A stretch of 64,000 bases of DNA, taken from NCBI GenBank assembly GCA_964462515.1, contig CAYWXK010000009.1, positions 1-64,000 on the forward strand, read 5' to 3'. The position numbers and the translations under genes were made by a program. Origin of the DNA: CAYWXK01 sp964462515 (GTDB lineage Bacteria > Planctomycetota > Phycisphaerae > Sedimentisphaerales > Anaerobacaceae). This document shows, piece by piece, positions 41,594 to 50,996 of this stretch (position 1 is its first letter; each line of letters starts with the position of its first letter). The notes below the pieces were generated by a model. That model made no database searches, was not told the DNA's origin, and saw only the letters and a list, made by a program, of their open reading frames with translations.

Positions 41594-42187
41594 TTATTTT
41601 TCAAAAAGTTCTTTGGCTAATTCGATTTCCAATTCCTTGCGTGCGTGAGCAAGCAGGACATCGAAGGAGACATTGGTTTTTATTTTGCCGCGCCTTAGGA
41701 TAAAGCCGCCTTCAATATCTGCTCTATCCTGAGACAATCTCAAATTGGCCTTTTCACTGGAGCTTAACTTTTGATTAATCTGGTCGATAAACTGCTGGTC
41801 GATTCGATATTCATTTTTATCGACTATGACTTCTTCATCGCCGGTCTCGACCGCTTCGAGCAAAAGTTTGGTTATGAGATTTCGATACTGGTCGTCCGGC
41901 AAGCTTTGTAATTGACGGCGTGAAAGCTCGAAGATTTCATCAAGTATCTTTCTTTTCTCTGCTAAAAATTCTTTGGCAATTTCCATTCTTGCCGCCGCGA
42001 GAATATGCGATTCTTCATCTTTCGCAGCTTTTTGGGCGAGAGTTTCAGTTTGCTTATTGTATTCCTGCAACTGGGCAGCAAGATTAGCCTGCTGGGCGGC
42101 TTCTTTCTGTTGGGCTTCTTTAGTTATTTTTTCCGCCTCAGCTCCGGCATCGGCCAATATCTTATCTATTACGCTCTGGGCTTCCAT
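41594..42187 (-). CDS. ntpE: V/A-type ATPase subunit E
   Basis: Subunit E is the peripheral stalk component that pairs with subunit G/H. The 197 residues begin with a long, charged helix (about 1-110, many Ala, Glu, Gln and Lys) and end in a globular part with VDKNEYRIDQQFIDQIN and DIEGGFILRRGKIKTNVSFD (about 158-177), the characteristic E-subunit end. Length is normal. The start follows aaggaa, five bases away. It lies 53 bases after subunit K and overlaps only slightly with the repeat region at its 3' end. Confidence 0.93.
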   Translation of the reverse strand: MEAQSVIDKILADAGAEAEKITKEAQQKEAAQQANLAAQLQEYNKQTETLAQKAAKDEESHILAAARMEIAKEFLAEKRKILDEIFELSRRQLQSLPDDQYRNLITKLLLEAVETGDEEVIVDKNEYRIDQQFIDQINQKLSSSEKANLRLSQDRADIEGGFILRRGKIKTNVSFDVLLAHARKELEIELAKELFEK

Positions 42188-42240
42188 AGTCGTTCCTTAA
42201 CTTGTTATCGATTGTGCGTTTGGCGTTTGTTCTTACTGAG

Positions 42241-42729
42241 TTAAGCAGTCGGCCAGGTAATGCCTTTTAACAGGATAAGCAGTGTCGTCATTAAACCCAG
42301 AATCGCATAGATTTCGACCATAACTGCATAAATGACGCCGGCCTTGAACGCCAACTCAGGCCTTTTTGCAGCCATTATGATACCCGATGCAGCAACCTTA
42401 CCCTGATAGATTGCAGATACCAATCCTGCGAAAGCCACGGGCATACAGGCCGCCAGGATTTGCAGCCCCAGTTTAGGGTCAACTTGTGGTATTGAGCCGG
42501 TGAAGAATTTGAGATTGGACATTACCATAAATGCTGCCAAAAAACCATAAAAGCCCTGAGTGCCCGGCAGCACCACCATAATGAAGAATTGGCCATACCT
42601 TTCCGGCTTCTCACTCAAAATACTTGTGGCAGCTTTGCTGGAGATATTGATTCCGATAGATGAGCCGATGCCTGATAAAAGGGCTGCCAATCCGGCACCA
42701 CTCAACGCCAACGCCAGTCCAATATCCAT
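42241..42729 (-). CDS. ntpK: V/A-type ATPase proteolipid subunit K, Na+-binding type
   Basis: The membrane rotor subunit, with four spans in 162 residues made of two related hairpins. Only the second hairpin keeps the ion-binding carboxylate (Glu139 in VEIYAILG), as in V-type rings. Leu54, Thr57, Gln58 and Tyr61 in LPGTQGFYG, and Gln109 in AIYQGKVAA, correspond to Leu61, Thr64, Gln65, Tyr68 and Gln110 of Enterococcus hirae NtpK, where they and Glu139 coordinate Na+. The complete set predicts Na+ rather than H+ coupling. A strong ribosome binding site (ggaggt) precedes the ATG, as expected for a multi-copy subunit. Confidence 0.95.
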   Translation of the reverse strand: MDIGLALALSGAGLAALLSGIGSSIGINISSKAATSILSEKPERYGQFFIMVVLPGTQGFYGFLAAFMVMSNLKFFTGSIPQVDPKLGLQILAACMPVAFAGLVSAIYQGKVAASGIIMAAKRPELAFKAGVIYAVMVEIYAILGLMTTLLILLKGITWPTA

Positions 42730-42783
42730 ATTTTAGACCTCCAAAAAAAACAAATACCAAAATTCAAACTGTTCCTTGATTTT

Positions 42784-44772
42784 TTATTTGTAATCTTGCA
42801 CATTGATTTGCACAGGTTCGGTTATTTTTATGTGTTCATATTTTTTACTTAGCGGTTCAAACACTCTACCGCCGCCGACAAGGAACTTGGGGAAAAATTC
42901 TACAAACTGCAATCTCATCGTGTGGACGAAGGCGCCAAGAATCGACAGAAAGAGGTTAAATCCGTGGCCAATGATAAGGATGATTATCGCCATTATGATG
43001 CCTACGACAGGCGTTTTCGATACTGTTTCAGCGAGGATATTCATAGCCATAGCCATACCGGCGCCGACCATACAAAGTCCCATCAGACGCAGGTAGCTCA
43101 GCACATCTCCGAGGTAGAAAATTGAGCTAAATAGGTTATACACACCCATACCAATGCGGGCGCCCCAACTGCCCTGGCGGGTGCTGAACAGCACTATTGT
43201 TACTGCGGGGACAATCGCTACAAAAGCAAAGAACCTGCCGATTTGAGATGGGACAGGTCCGGCTTTACTTAATCCCAAAACGACCACCGAATTAAGCATC
43301 ACCAGCCAGGTGAGCTGGTCGCATAGAGCCGCAATGTAATCTTTCTGCTTCAAATTATGAACAAAGGCGATAAGCAGGCCGGTCATAATATGGATGTAAC
43401 CGAGTATCATCGAGATGGCAAAAAGCGGCATAGGATTTTCCATCGGGTCAAACCACATTATTTTTTTCCGCAGCCCGTCTATGCCGGGGATAAATATTTC
43501 AGTCAAGTTACCGAACCATGAGCCGGTCAGAATACCGACCAGAATGGCAAAAACCGAGCAAATAACGAGCATCCAGACGAGTTTCTTATCGCCTTGCATT
43601 TTTCTGATAAGCAAGACCGACAAAATAATCATTGTAAGGCCGTAGCCGGCGTCTCCGATGCAGATTCCAAAAAAGAGCGCAAAGAAGGGCGCAAGAAACA
43701 CCGTGGGGTCAACATTAAAGTGCATCGGCATACCATAAAGGCGGGTTATGACCTCAAAAGGTTTGATAACACTTTTATTTTCTATCTCAACCGGGATTTC
43801 TTCGCCTTCGGCCGGCTCAATTCTGGTTAAACTTGATGCTTCAAAGCTGGCGACTATTTTTTCCAGGCGTCCATAATCTTTTTTCTTTACCCAGCCTTCG
43901 AGCACAACGGTATGAACTGTTGCAGGGGCGGTATTCTTGGTCTGCTCTCTATTGAGCAAATTTTCATAATGGTCGTGAAGGATTTTAATGTCCAGAAGTT
44001 TTTCTGCCAGCAGTGTCGCCTTGTCATATAGTTCCTGCAAATGGCTTTGGGCGTTATTAAACTGTTCGCTATACCATTCTATCAATTCTGTTACTGTTCC
44101 AGTCATCGTCTCGAAGGTAACCGGCTCAAAATCTGCTGACCGCAATAGCTTTTGCACCTGGTCGGTTTGCTCTTTGAGGCAAACGATAAGACAGGCGACT
44201 TTACCGGCAGTTGCCCCCTTCTTTTCAACCGCCGCACCAAGCTCGGCCAATTTTTGCTCAAGCTGATCAAATTGCCGCACCGGCAATAGTCCCGGCAGGC
44301 AGGCTGCCTGCTGAAGCCCGCTAATCTCTTCTACCGGTGTTTCAAGAGATTGCCAGGGATAAAGAGTCTCCAAAGTGATATGCAGGCTTTCAATCTGGCT
44401 CTTTGTTTTTTCTATTGCTGATTCGATATGCTCGCACTGGGTAATAATATTTAGAAACTGCGGGTCTGAAACAACCTTGCCATACGATTGCTCATCGATA
44501 ACGGCACGAGGCGAAAGAACGGCTGCAAGGCCTCTGGCGGCTTTGGAGTAGCTGCCAAGAAATGCGATACTTTTTTCAAGGCGGTGCAACAATGCTTCTA
44601 TATCTTTAGGCTGCTGGATTGTAACAGCAAACTCGGGCCAATCTCTGGTAACAGCGGCATCCTTTGCATTGAGAATCTGGCAAATGCCCTCGCGCTGTAA
44701 TGTCTCCAGAAGCTCTGAGGCCTGTGTGCGGTGTGTGATAATCAAGACCTTTGCCATTCTGGCTATCGCCAT
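42784..44772 (-). CDS. ntpI: V/A-type ATPase subunit I (a)
   Basis: Subunit I is the stator with the ion half-channels. The protein of 662 residues has a cytoplasmic N-terminal half (about 1-340, with helical hairpins) and a membrane half with seven or eight spans (about 355-640). Conserved segments include PFFALFFGICIGDAGYG near 366-382, SSIFYLGDVLSYLRLMGL near 557-574 with the essential Arg, and FVHTMRLQFVEFF near 628-640. The start lies two bases after the subunit G stop, with aaggg ahead. Length is normal for the prokaryotic form. Confidence 0.95.
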   Translation of the reverse strand: MAIARMAKVLIITHRTQASELLETLQREGICQILNAKDAAVTRDWPEFAVTIQQPKDIEALLHRLEKSIAFLGSYSKAARGLAAVLSPRAVIDEQSYGKVVSDPQFLNIITQCEHIESAIEKTKSQIESLHITLETLYPWQSLETPVEEISGLQQAACLPGLLPVRQFDQLEQKLAELGAAVEKKGATAGKVACLIVCLKEQTDQVQKLLRSADFEPVTFETMTGTVTELIEWYSEQFNNAQSHLQELYDKATLLAEKLLDIKILHDHYENLLNREQTKNTAPATVHTVVLEGWVKKKDYGRLEKIVASFEASSLTRIEPAEGEEIPVEIENKSVIKPFEVITRLYGMPMHFNVDPTVFLAPFFALFFGICIGDAGYGLTMIILSVLLIRKMQGDKKLVWMLVICSVFAILVGILTGSWFGNLTEIFIPGIDGLRKKIMWFDPMENPMPLFAISMILGYIHIMTGLLIAFVHNLKQKDYIAALCDQLTWLVMLNSVVVLGLSKAGPVPSQIGRFFAFVAIVPAVTIVLFSTRQGSWGARIGMGVYNLFSSIFYLGDVLSYLRLMGLCMVGAGMAMAMNILAETVSKTPVVGIIMAIIILIIGHGFNLFLSILGAFVHTMRLQFVEFFPKFLVGGGRVFEPLSKKYEHIKITEPVQINVQDYK

Positions 44773-44774
44773 AG

Positions 44775-45080
44775 TTAGCCCTTCAAGTAACTTACGACTT
44801 TTGTTACCGCTGCGGACATTTTACTTTCGGTCTTTTGGCGTAGCTGCTGGCGCTGTTTTGCAGCTTGCTCTTTAAGCTTTTGAGCTTCAGCAAGACCTTG
44901 CGAGCGAGCCGCAGCGACTGCGGATTCAATTGTTTTTTTTCTTTGCTGCTCGGCCTCTGCCAAGGCTGCAAGTCGCTTGCTTCGACCTTCATCAGCCGCT
45001 CTGGCTGCGTCGGCTTTGGCGTGGTCGATAATTTCTTGCGATTCGGTCTCGGCTTCCTTAATTTTCTTTATCAATTCCAT
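44775..45080 (-). CDS. ntpF: V/A-type ATPase subunit G/H (peripheral stalk)
   Basis: The 101 residues form one long charged helix with many Ala, Glu, Lys and Gln and almost no aromatic residues, from IKKIKEAETESQEIIDHAKAD to VTKVVSYLKG. This is the peripheral stalk partner of subunit E, called NtpF in Enterococcus hirae and H in archaea. It is the first gene of the operon, as ntpF is in E. hirae. A palindrome lies about 50 bases upstream of its start, the only regulatory candidate for the operon. Confidence 0.88.
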   Translation of the reverse strand: MELIKKIKEAETESQEIIDHAKADAARAADEGRSKRLAALAEAEQQRKKTIESAVAAARSQGLAEAQKLKEQAAKQRQQLRQKTESKMSAAVTKVVSYLKG

Positions 45081-45126
45081 TTATGGCCCAATTTCTTAAA
45101 TCCTCGTTTCAAAAACCATATACATA

Positions 45127-45151
45127 TATTATCGTTAGAAAAACGATAATA
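45127..45151. promoter_or_regulatory. perfect palindrome upstream of the ATPase operon
   Basis: Tattatcgtt (45127-45136) and aacgataata (45142-45151) are exact inverted repeats with a 5-base loop. It has no T-run in the direction of the operon, so it is less likely to be a terminator of mdh than an operator or protein-binding site. It lies 47-71 bases before the subunit G start. Confidence 0.5.
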
Positions 45152-45174
45152 AAAAGGATAGATAAGTTTATTTG

Positions 45175-46107
45175 TTACAAAAACTTATCAACCTCTACTG
45201 CGAGCTGTTTTACGTGAGACAGTGACCTTTCAAACCGCGCTTGTTCGGAGGCGTTTAAGTCAAGCTCAATGACCTTTTCGACGCCATTTTTGCCGAGGAT
45301 AGCGGGGACGCCAACAAAATACCCGCCAACGTCATATTCGCTGTCACAGTAAGCACAGCAGGACAGCACCGCTTTTGTGTCTTTTAAGATTGCTTCAGCC
45401 ATCTTGACGGCGCCTGCTGCAGGGGCATAGTAAGCGCTATAGCCGAGCAAATTTACAATTTCGATGCCGCCGTTTCGTGTTCGTTCGATGAGCTGTGCGA
45501 TTTTGTTTTCGTCAAGCAATTCGGTTATAGGTATTCCGCCGACAGTAGTGAACCTGGGCAAGGGCACCATATCATCACCGTGGCCACCCATCAGGACACA
45601 CTTTATGTCCTCTACGCTTACGGCAAGCTCGTTTGCGATAAAGTAAGTGAACCGTGCCGCATCGAGGACGCCGGCCATTCCTACAACTTTGTTCTTTGCA
45701 AAGCCGGTAACCTTAGCAGCGGTATAAACCATCGCATCGAGGGGATTGCTGACGACAATGATGATGCTGTCGGGCGAATATGTGGCTATTTCTTTGCCGA
45801 CATCCTTTAGTATTTGGACATTCGTCGCAAGAAGCTGGTCACGGCTCATACCGGGTTTGCGAGGCACCCCGCTTGTTATAATGGCGATATTGCTCTCTGA
45901 GGTCTCTTTCCAATCACGAGTGCCGATTATCCTGGAATCATAAAGTTGAATGGGGCCTGCCTGTGCGATATCGAGGGCCTTGCCCTCCGCGAGATTTTCA
46001 ACGACATCAATTAAAACAATGTCACCGAGCCGCATATTCGCGGCAATATGGGCAGTCGTAGAGCCGACTTTGCCGGCACCGACTATGGTTATTTTATCTC
46101 TTGTCAT
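45175..46107 (-). CDS. mdh: malate dehydrogenase
   Basis: A 310-residue NAD-dependent enzyme interconverting malate and oxaloacetate, of the LDH-like (type 3) class. The Rossmann motif GAGKVGS (10-16), Asp34 of the NAD(H) preference site, SGVPRKPGMSRDQLL with Arg83 and Arg89 that bind the dicarboxylate, and GGHGDDM with catalytic His176 are all present. The Arg at 83 rather than Gln separates it from lactate dehydrogenase. It follows the GH127 gene by 36 bases and precedes the ATPase operon by 94 bases. Length is normal and nothing is odd. Confidence 0.95.
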   Translation of the reverse strand: MTRDKITIVGAGKVGSTTAHIAANMRLGDIVLIDVVENLAEGKALDIAQAGPIQLYDSRIIGTRDWKETSESNIAIITSGVPRKPGMSRDQLLATNVQILKDVGKEIATYSPDSIIIVVSNPLDAMVYTAAKVTGFAKNKVVGMAGVLDAARFTYFIANELAVSVEDIKCVLMGGHGDDMVPLPRFTTVGGIPITELLDENKIAQLIERTRNGGIEIVNLLGYSAYYAPAAGAVKMAEAILKDTKAVLSCCAYCDSEYDVGGYFVGVPAILGKNGVEKVIELDLNASEQARFERSLSHVKQLAVEVDKFL

Positions 46108-46143
46108 AGAGGCATCACCAATCAGACATCTGTATATTCTTTA

Positions 46144-48621
46144 CTACCTTTCGCCGTCTGCACGCCATTCGAGGATGCCGCCGGAAAAGTCTTGCTGCAA
46201 TTGAACTTCCAGGCGAAGTGAATTGGTCTCGACGGCGTCAAATTTTGCTTCATTGAATTTATCTTTTGCTACACCATAGCCGGTAGCATTTATGACATCT
46301 TTCCACTGGTCGCCAGCCTTATATAGAACCCGCCAGGACTTTGGCACGCGGCAGCCGCCACCACCTGTATCGTCAAACCAGTAAACCTGGACATTAGAGA
46401 TTTTTCTTGGCTGTTCGAAATCATACTGGACCCATTCGGTTGAGCCTTTGTGGTCCCACCAGGTAAATCGAGGAATACTCTGGTCATTTGAACTCTGGGG
46501 CAGCAATCCATCACCGAGGGCATTAACCGTATCGTGTTCCCAGCAGTGCGAAGCGGTAGCGGGAAGCGGCGATGACGGCTGCAGCCACTCGTGGGCGTCA
46601 GGGCCTTCACCGATTATTGGAAATGATGAAATCCGCAGGCGAGCACAGCCCATCGGAATCAGCGTAACAGTCTCGACCGGCTCAGCAGACTTGACAGGAC
46701 TGGGCTGGAGCTTGCCGACCAGGCCCAGGTTGTCTTTTTGCCAGGCCGGAATCTTCCTGGCTTTGGTATGCAGCTCGATTGGAGCAGCGCCGGCTTCGAA
46801 GGGCTGGTTATCAGTGGGCCAGGTTTTGCGGACGACCTCAAACGATGAAGCTGGATTGCCCTCTTCGCCCCACAGCCCATAATTCCACGCCGTTGTGGGA
46901 TGTATTTCCCAGGCGGGCCATTTGTCTGTGCCGCCGGCTCGAACATACTTTTCGCCAATCTTCAATGAATATGTCAGCGGGCCACGGCTGACCGAGGCGC
47001 TATTTTGGTTCTTAGTCCATCTTGTAATTGTAATTTTTGCCGGCATTGTTAAAGTCAACCGGTCGCCGTCGGTCCAGGTCCGGTTGACCTCAAGGAACCA
47101 GCGATGAGCAGTTTCGGCACCAAACTCCACAGCTGTTTTGCCATTGATTGCCGCCTTGGGATTTTCGCACCAGCCGGGCACACGAAGATATAGCGGGAAG
47201 CGAACGGGTCTTGAAGTCTTGATAGTGAATCGGATATTCTCATCGAAGGGATAACGAGTTTCTTCGACAATCGTAACCTCCGTTCCATCGCCGACTTTAG
47301 CGGTGACGCGGGAAGGAGCATACAGGACGGCGGCCAGGCCGTTGCCGGGGGTGGCCATCCAGAGGTGCTCGGTAAAATACGGCCAGCCGTGGGCGACGTT
47401 ATGCTGACAGCAGCGATGGTCATAAGGGTTATAGAGAAACATTGGGCCGTCATTTTGCACACCGGGCGACTTATTATTACGGTCGGAAAGAATCTGATTC
47501 GGTGCAGTTAGATAACGCAGTGCCTTGAGGTCCGGCGTCATCGAGGCAGGCAGTGAGTTAAACGCCACATCCTCGCAGCGGTCGGCCCATTTAGGGTCGC
47601 CGGTAACTTTAAGCAGCATCTCATCCGAGAGCATCATCTCAGCCATCGTGCAGGTTTCGGCGGCCTGCCGTGGGTCAACAAAACCCTCGCGGCAGTTTTC
47701 ATCGGCCCCGTATAATCCGCCCGGCACCTGACCATAGATGCCTCTTACGGTATCGTAATTGCGTTCCGTGGCAGATAGGTGCTTTGGGTCTTTTGACTGC
47801 TGATAGAAAATAGCTGGGCCTCGGAAGCACTGCGAGATATTCACGCCGTGCCAACTGGCAACGCCGCCCGTCCAATCGGCGGTGTTACGATGTATCTTTT
47901 CAGCCAATTCGAGAAGCCATTTGTCACCGGTAAGATTATAGAGCCAATAAACGCTGGCGAGGTTGTCGCCGGCCCGCTGGTTCTGCCAGAACGGCTCAAG
48001 GAAATCTTCGTCTGGGATAGTCAGTTGCCATTTGAAGTATTTAGTCATCAGGTCGATAACACGTTTATCGCCGGTATATTCATAGTAAGACTGCAGGATA
48101 TTGAGCATTATCATATTTGGCCACAGGTCGGTCTTGCCTTTTATGTTAGTTAGATTGGAGCGAGGGCCAAAGTAACCATCCTCTCTCTGGCTGGTGATTG
48201 CGGCCTCAATCCACTGGCGGGTTTCTTTAATAATGCGCTGGTCGCCGAGGACATATCCGAGGTCGCCGAAGCCTTTTAGCCAGTATGGCAATTCTTCCCA
48301 GCCGCTGTGGCCTTCGCCTTTGAAGCTAAGCCAGGCGTTGTTTTCTTTTTTGAGGAACTGGCTTATTTCAAGCAAACGGCCGCTAAATCCTTCTGTTTCA
48401 AGCTCAAGCTGTCTTTTGAGCCAGCCGTCGGGTCGGATAGCGCCAATCGGCAGCTTCATAAAGGGACTTGGGGTCAAGGGTGGACGGTTGCCAACATAGA
48501 AGTCGTTTTTCAGCGCCGTGTCCGGCTGCTCAACAAGGCTAATATCCGTATTAGTAGAAGCGCAGCCGACAATAATGAGGCAAAATAGTAAGACCATACC
48601 AAATATCACATACTTAGACAT
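46144..48621 (-). CDS. GH127-family beta-L-arabinofuranosidase-like lipoprotein
   Basis: From ATG 48621 (aaggag seven bases upstream) this is a lipoprotein: MSKYVIFGMVLLFCLIIVGC, Cys at 20. An upstream extension of 41 codons is open but lacks these features. The catalytic part follows the GH127 pattern with SGWEELPYWLKGFGDLGYVLGD, ETCTMAEMM and HRCCQHN; the tandem Cys (about 404-405) corresponds to the zinc-ligated nucleophile region of HypBA1. The C-terminal 120 residues (STEWVQYDFEQPRKISNVQV, then LRLEVQLQ) are an F5/8 discoidin-like carbohydrate-binding domain. GH127 enzymes release beta-L-arabinofuranose from plant glycoproteins; the lipid anchor and extra domain suit action at the cell surface. 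Confidence 0.88.
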   Translation of the reverse strand: MSKYVIFGMVLLFCLIIVGCASTNTDISLVEQPDTALKNDFYVGNRPPLTPSPFMKLPIGAIRPDGWLKRQLELETEGFSGRLLEISQFLKKENNAWLSFKGEGHSGWEELPYWLKGFGDLGYVLGDQRIIKETRQWIEAAITSQREDGYFGPRSNLTNIKGKTDLWPNMIMLNILQSYYEYTGDKRVIDLMTKYFKWQLTIPDEDFLEPFWQNQRAGDNLASVYWLYNLTGDKWLLELAEKIHRNTADWTGGVASWHGVNISQCFRGPAIFYQQSKDPKHLSATERNYDTVRGIYGQVPGGLYGADENCREGFVDPRQAAETCTMAEMMLSDEMLLKVTGDPKWADRCEDVAFNSLPASMTPDLKALRYLTAPNQILSDRNNKSPGVQNDGPMFLYNPYDHRCCQHNVAHGWPYFTEHLWMATPGNGLAAVLYAPSRVTAKVGDGTEVTIVEETRYPFDENIRFTIKTSRPVRFPLYLRVPGWCENPKAAINGKTAVEFGAETAHRWFLEVNRTWTDGDRLTLTMPAKITITRWTKNQNSASVSRGPLTYSLKIGEKYVRAGGTDKWPAWEIHPTTAWNYGLWGEEGNPASSFEVVRKTWPTDNQPFEAGAAPIELHTKARKIPAWQKDNLGLVGKLQPSPVKSAEPVETVTLIPMGCARLRISSFPIIGEGPDAHEWLQPSSPLPATASHCWEHDTVNALGDGLLPQSSNDQSIPRFTWWDHKGSTEWVQYDFEQPRKISNVQVYWFDDTGGGGCRVPKSWRVLYKAGDQWKDVINATGYGVAKDKFNEAKFDAVETNSLRLEVQLQQDFSGGILEWRADGER

Positions 48622-49006
48622 AAACTGCTCCTTAAGATTCAGAATCCCAAATTTCCTGTGGATTAAGATATCAATCAAGCTTTCCACATATAAATGTCTA
48701 TCCTGGCAATAACATATAAAGCGGAAATTATAAACAAATACCAAAATTTTGCTAATAAAAAATAACTGCTTTGTGCAATTCCTGAAAAAGAAGCACTACC
48801 AATTCAAGGTGGTTTCTGATATAATTACGTATAATACCCCAGTAAATTTGGACCGGTGAACAAATAACGGGTATGAAAATGAGATATAGGTGATATTTAG
48901 AATTGATGTTTCGAGAACGCGCGTCTAACAATAATATAAACCAGGGCGATGGGTTATCATCTAAAAAATATACCTGTTTAGAATATAAGTTTGTAAGGAT
49001 AGGACA
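48622..49006. other. divergent intergenic region, no clear feature
   Basis: This AT-rich gap lies between two divergently transcribed lipoprotein genes. I see no gene. A short match to the aaattcgaaac repeat (aaacaaataccaaaat, about 48733) is present. Promoters for both sides must lie here, but no convincing -35/-10 pair stands out. Confidence 0.5.
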
Positions 49007-49435
49007 ATGAAAGTAGATAGTATGGATACTTCAGAAAGACAAGCTCGGGTCTGCGGTAAAGGAACGGATATGGTAAATACAGGACGAGTTATCGCGACAT
49101 TTTTGGCAGCTCTGGTTATCTTTTGTGGAACGGCTGTTGTTTTGAGTGGCTGTGGTTTAGACAACATAAAAGTTCTAACATTTGGCGGCTATGAGCATCA
49201 GGACCTCAGCAATTCAATCCACAAATCAACAATTCTACAACAGGCAAAAGAATTAGCCAACAGCAGCAAGCCGGAAGATTGGCGGACCGCAGCAAAATAC
49301 TATGGCTCGCTCGGAATGCTCGACGAGATGGATGAGTGCATACGGAAATACGTGGAAAAGGAGCCGGAAGCAGGAAGAAGCCTTATTTACACAGGGGAGC
49401 AGATTCATAAATTCTACGAAGGCAAACGCAAGTAG
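49007..49435 (+). CDS. small lipoprotein with helical C-terminal domain
   Basis: The protein has 142 residues from ATG 49007, which has a good aagga site ahead. The signal is preceded by a long polar stretch; the lipobox VVLSGC puts Cys at about 49. A start at residue 22 (MVNTGRVIATFLAALVIF) would give a more usual signal, although its ribosome binding site is poorer. The mature part is a helical domain (QQAKELANSSKPEDWRTAAKYYGSLGMLDEMDECI) that looks like one or two tetratricopeptide-like repeats. Function unknown. It is convergent with the FG-GAP gene. Confidence 0.6.
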   Translation: MKVDSMDTSERQARVCGKGTDMVNTGRVIATFLAALVIFCGTAVVLSGCGLDNIKVLTFGGYEHQDLSNSIHKSTILQQAKELANSSKPEDWRTAAKYYGSLGMLDEMDECIRKYVEKEPEAGRSLIYTGEQIHKFYEGKRK

Positions 49436-49501
49436 CCGGATGCAATGAACGATTCCACCACACCCCGATACATAGGGGGCGGGCTACGGAGAATAGACAA
49501 A

Positions 49502-50701
49502 TCAGGGGATAATAACGCCTGCAAGCCAGTTTTCGACAAGCTGCTGGAGGTCATCGTAATCAACGTAGCCATCATTGCCGGCCAGGTCGGCGCCGCCGCA
49601 TTTGACGCAGCCTGTCTGCTGCCAGTAGTTAGCAAATAGCGCAAAATCTATGAAGTCCACATCGTAGTCCTTGTCTAAATCGCCGACTTGAGGAATGCTC
49701 TGATAAAGATGCACCTTTCCATCGCTTACTCCGATAAGGACATCGAGGTAACCATCGCCTGTCCAGTCGCATACGAAAGGTCTTGTCCGCGGCGAGCCTG
49801 GGATTGCAATCGGAACGCCGTTGGATTCGACAAGCAAGTAATTTGAAAAGAGTGGTGCCTCATCTGTGCCCACATTGCTATAAAATAATAATTGGCCATT
49901 GGTAGTGGGGGGGGTATTGGTATTGCCGGTGAGAAGGTCTTTTTTGCCATCGCCATCTAAATCTAAAACTACCGGACTTGAACGCTGTCCAGTCACAACC
50001 AGGTCCGAAAGAGGTGGGCCAGCCAATTGTGCAAATATTTTGACAAGAAAATCTGGGGCGGTGTCAGTTCCTTCATTTATGAATATATGAATCTTGCCAT
50101 CGAGTGCTCCGACGACAAGGTCTTTTTTGCCGTCATTATTCCAGTCCACAACATAAGGAGTTGCCCGGTCTCCCACGTCAATATCCACCTTTGAAGCGGG
50201 CTGGCCGACTTTAAGCAATGTTCCGCCATCAAAGGTCGGAGTTTCGTCGGTGCCGATATTCAGGAATATTTTGATTGTGCCATTTGCGTGGCCGACAAGA
50301 AGGTCTTTGCTGGCATCTGCATCCCAATAGACCACCCGAGGAAAACAGCCCATACAGCCAGATGCTGTGCAGGTCAGGTCAAGGGGCGGGTCGCCAGACT
50401 GTGCATAAAAAAAGGTAGTAAACTGAGGATTGGGTTCGGTTCCAACATTAAGATATACACGGACTTTGCCTGGGGAACTGGGGGTAGCACCCTGGCCCTG
50501 GCCGATGACCAGGTCCTTGAGGTTATCATTATTCCAGTCCACAAAGGACGGCACGGAGTAGCCAGGAACTACGATGTCAACGCCGTTGGCTTTAACGAGC
50601 TCCTCAGGCCCCAGATTGAGCAGCAAATCGTTGGCAAATCCCTGGCTTGTAAATACCATAAGGACGCAAACGACAAACGGCACCAGCATTACAGTTTTCA
50701 T
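49502..50701 (-). CDS. secreted FG-GAP/VCBS-repeat protein with dockerin-like end
   Basis: A secreted protein of 399 residues with a signal peptide (about 1-23, ending QGFAND). At least five repeats of the FG-GAP/VCBS type follow: VDWNNDNLKDLVIGQG, YWDADASKDLLVGHANG, VDWNNDGKKDLVVGALDG, LDLDGDGKKDLLTGN and CDWTGDGYLDVLIGVSDG. They form a calcium-binding beta-propeller. The last 60 residues have two EF-hand-like loops (GDLDKDYDVDFIDFALFANYW and ADLAGNDGYVDYDDLQQL), as in dockerin type I domains. Planctomycetes carry many such proteins although they often lack classical cellulosomes. It probably acts in surface attachment or polymer binding. No enzymatic motif is seen. Confidence 0.85.
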   Translation of the reverse strand: MKTVMLVPFVVCVLMVFTSQGFANDLLLNLGPEELVKANGVDIVVPGYSVPSFVDWNNDNLKDLVIGQGQGATPSSPGKVRVYLNVGTEPNPQFTTFFYAQSGDPPLDLTCTASGCMGCFPRVVYWDADASKDLLVGHANGTIKIFLNIGTDETPTFDGGTLLKVGQPASKVDIDVGDRATPYVVDWNNDGKKDLVVGALDGKIHIFINEGTDTAPDFLVKIFAQLAGPPLSDLVVTGQRSSPVVLDLDGDGKKDLLTGNTNTPPTTNGQLLFYSNVGTDEAPLFSNYLLVESNGVPIAIPGSPRTRPFVCDWTGDGYLDVLIGVSDGKVHLYQSIPQVGDLDKDYDVDFIDFALFANYWQQTGCVKCGGADLAGNDGYVDYDDLQQLVENWLAGVIIP

Positions 50702-50996
50702 CTTCTACCTCCCCTTGAGCGTTCGCACATCCACTAATTATTTACGAAATAACCACTCTTCCGTGAGCTTTGACATTTATTATATTAGTATATCCGATTT
50801 AGAAAAAAATGTCAAGGAAAACCGCTGCAACATCGGAAGGTAATGTTGTTTCAACTACTCAATCATATTTATTATAGGTCTTTTGAATTTTAATGCACAA
50901 GGCAAGAAAGTTATTTGAAAAACATTTTGGCAAAAACTACATAAATATCGGCGCAGGAAAAGTAATAGCCATAACAGACTTGCAATGAAACCATTT

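Noticed and set aside
50893..50988. 31-codon plus-strand frame starting MHKARKLFEKHFG
   Set aside because: It has no ribosome binding site and lies opposite the ccm operon; it is too short to support without homologues.
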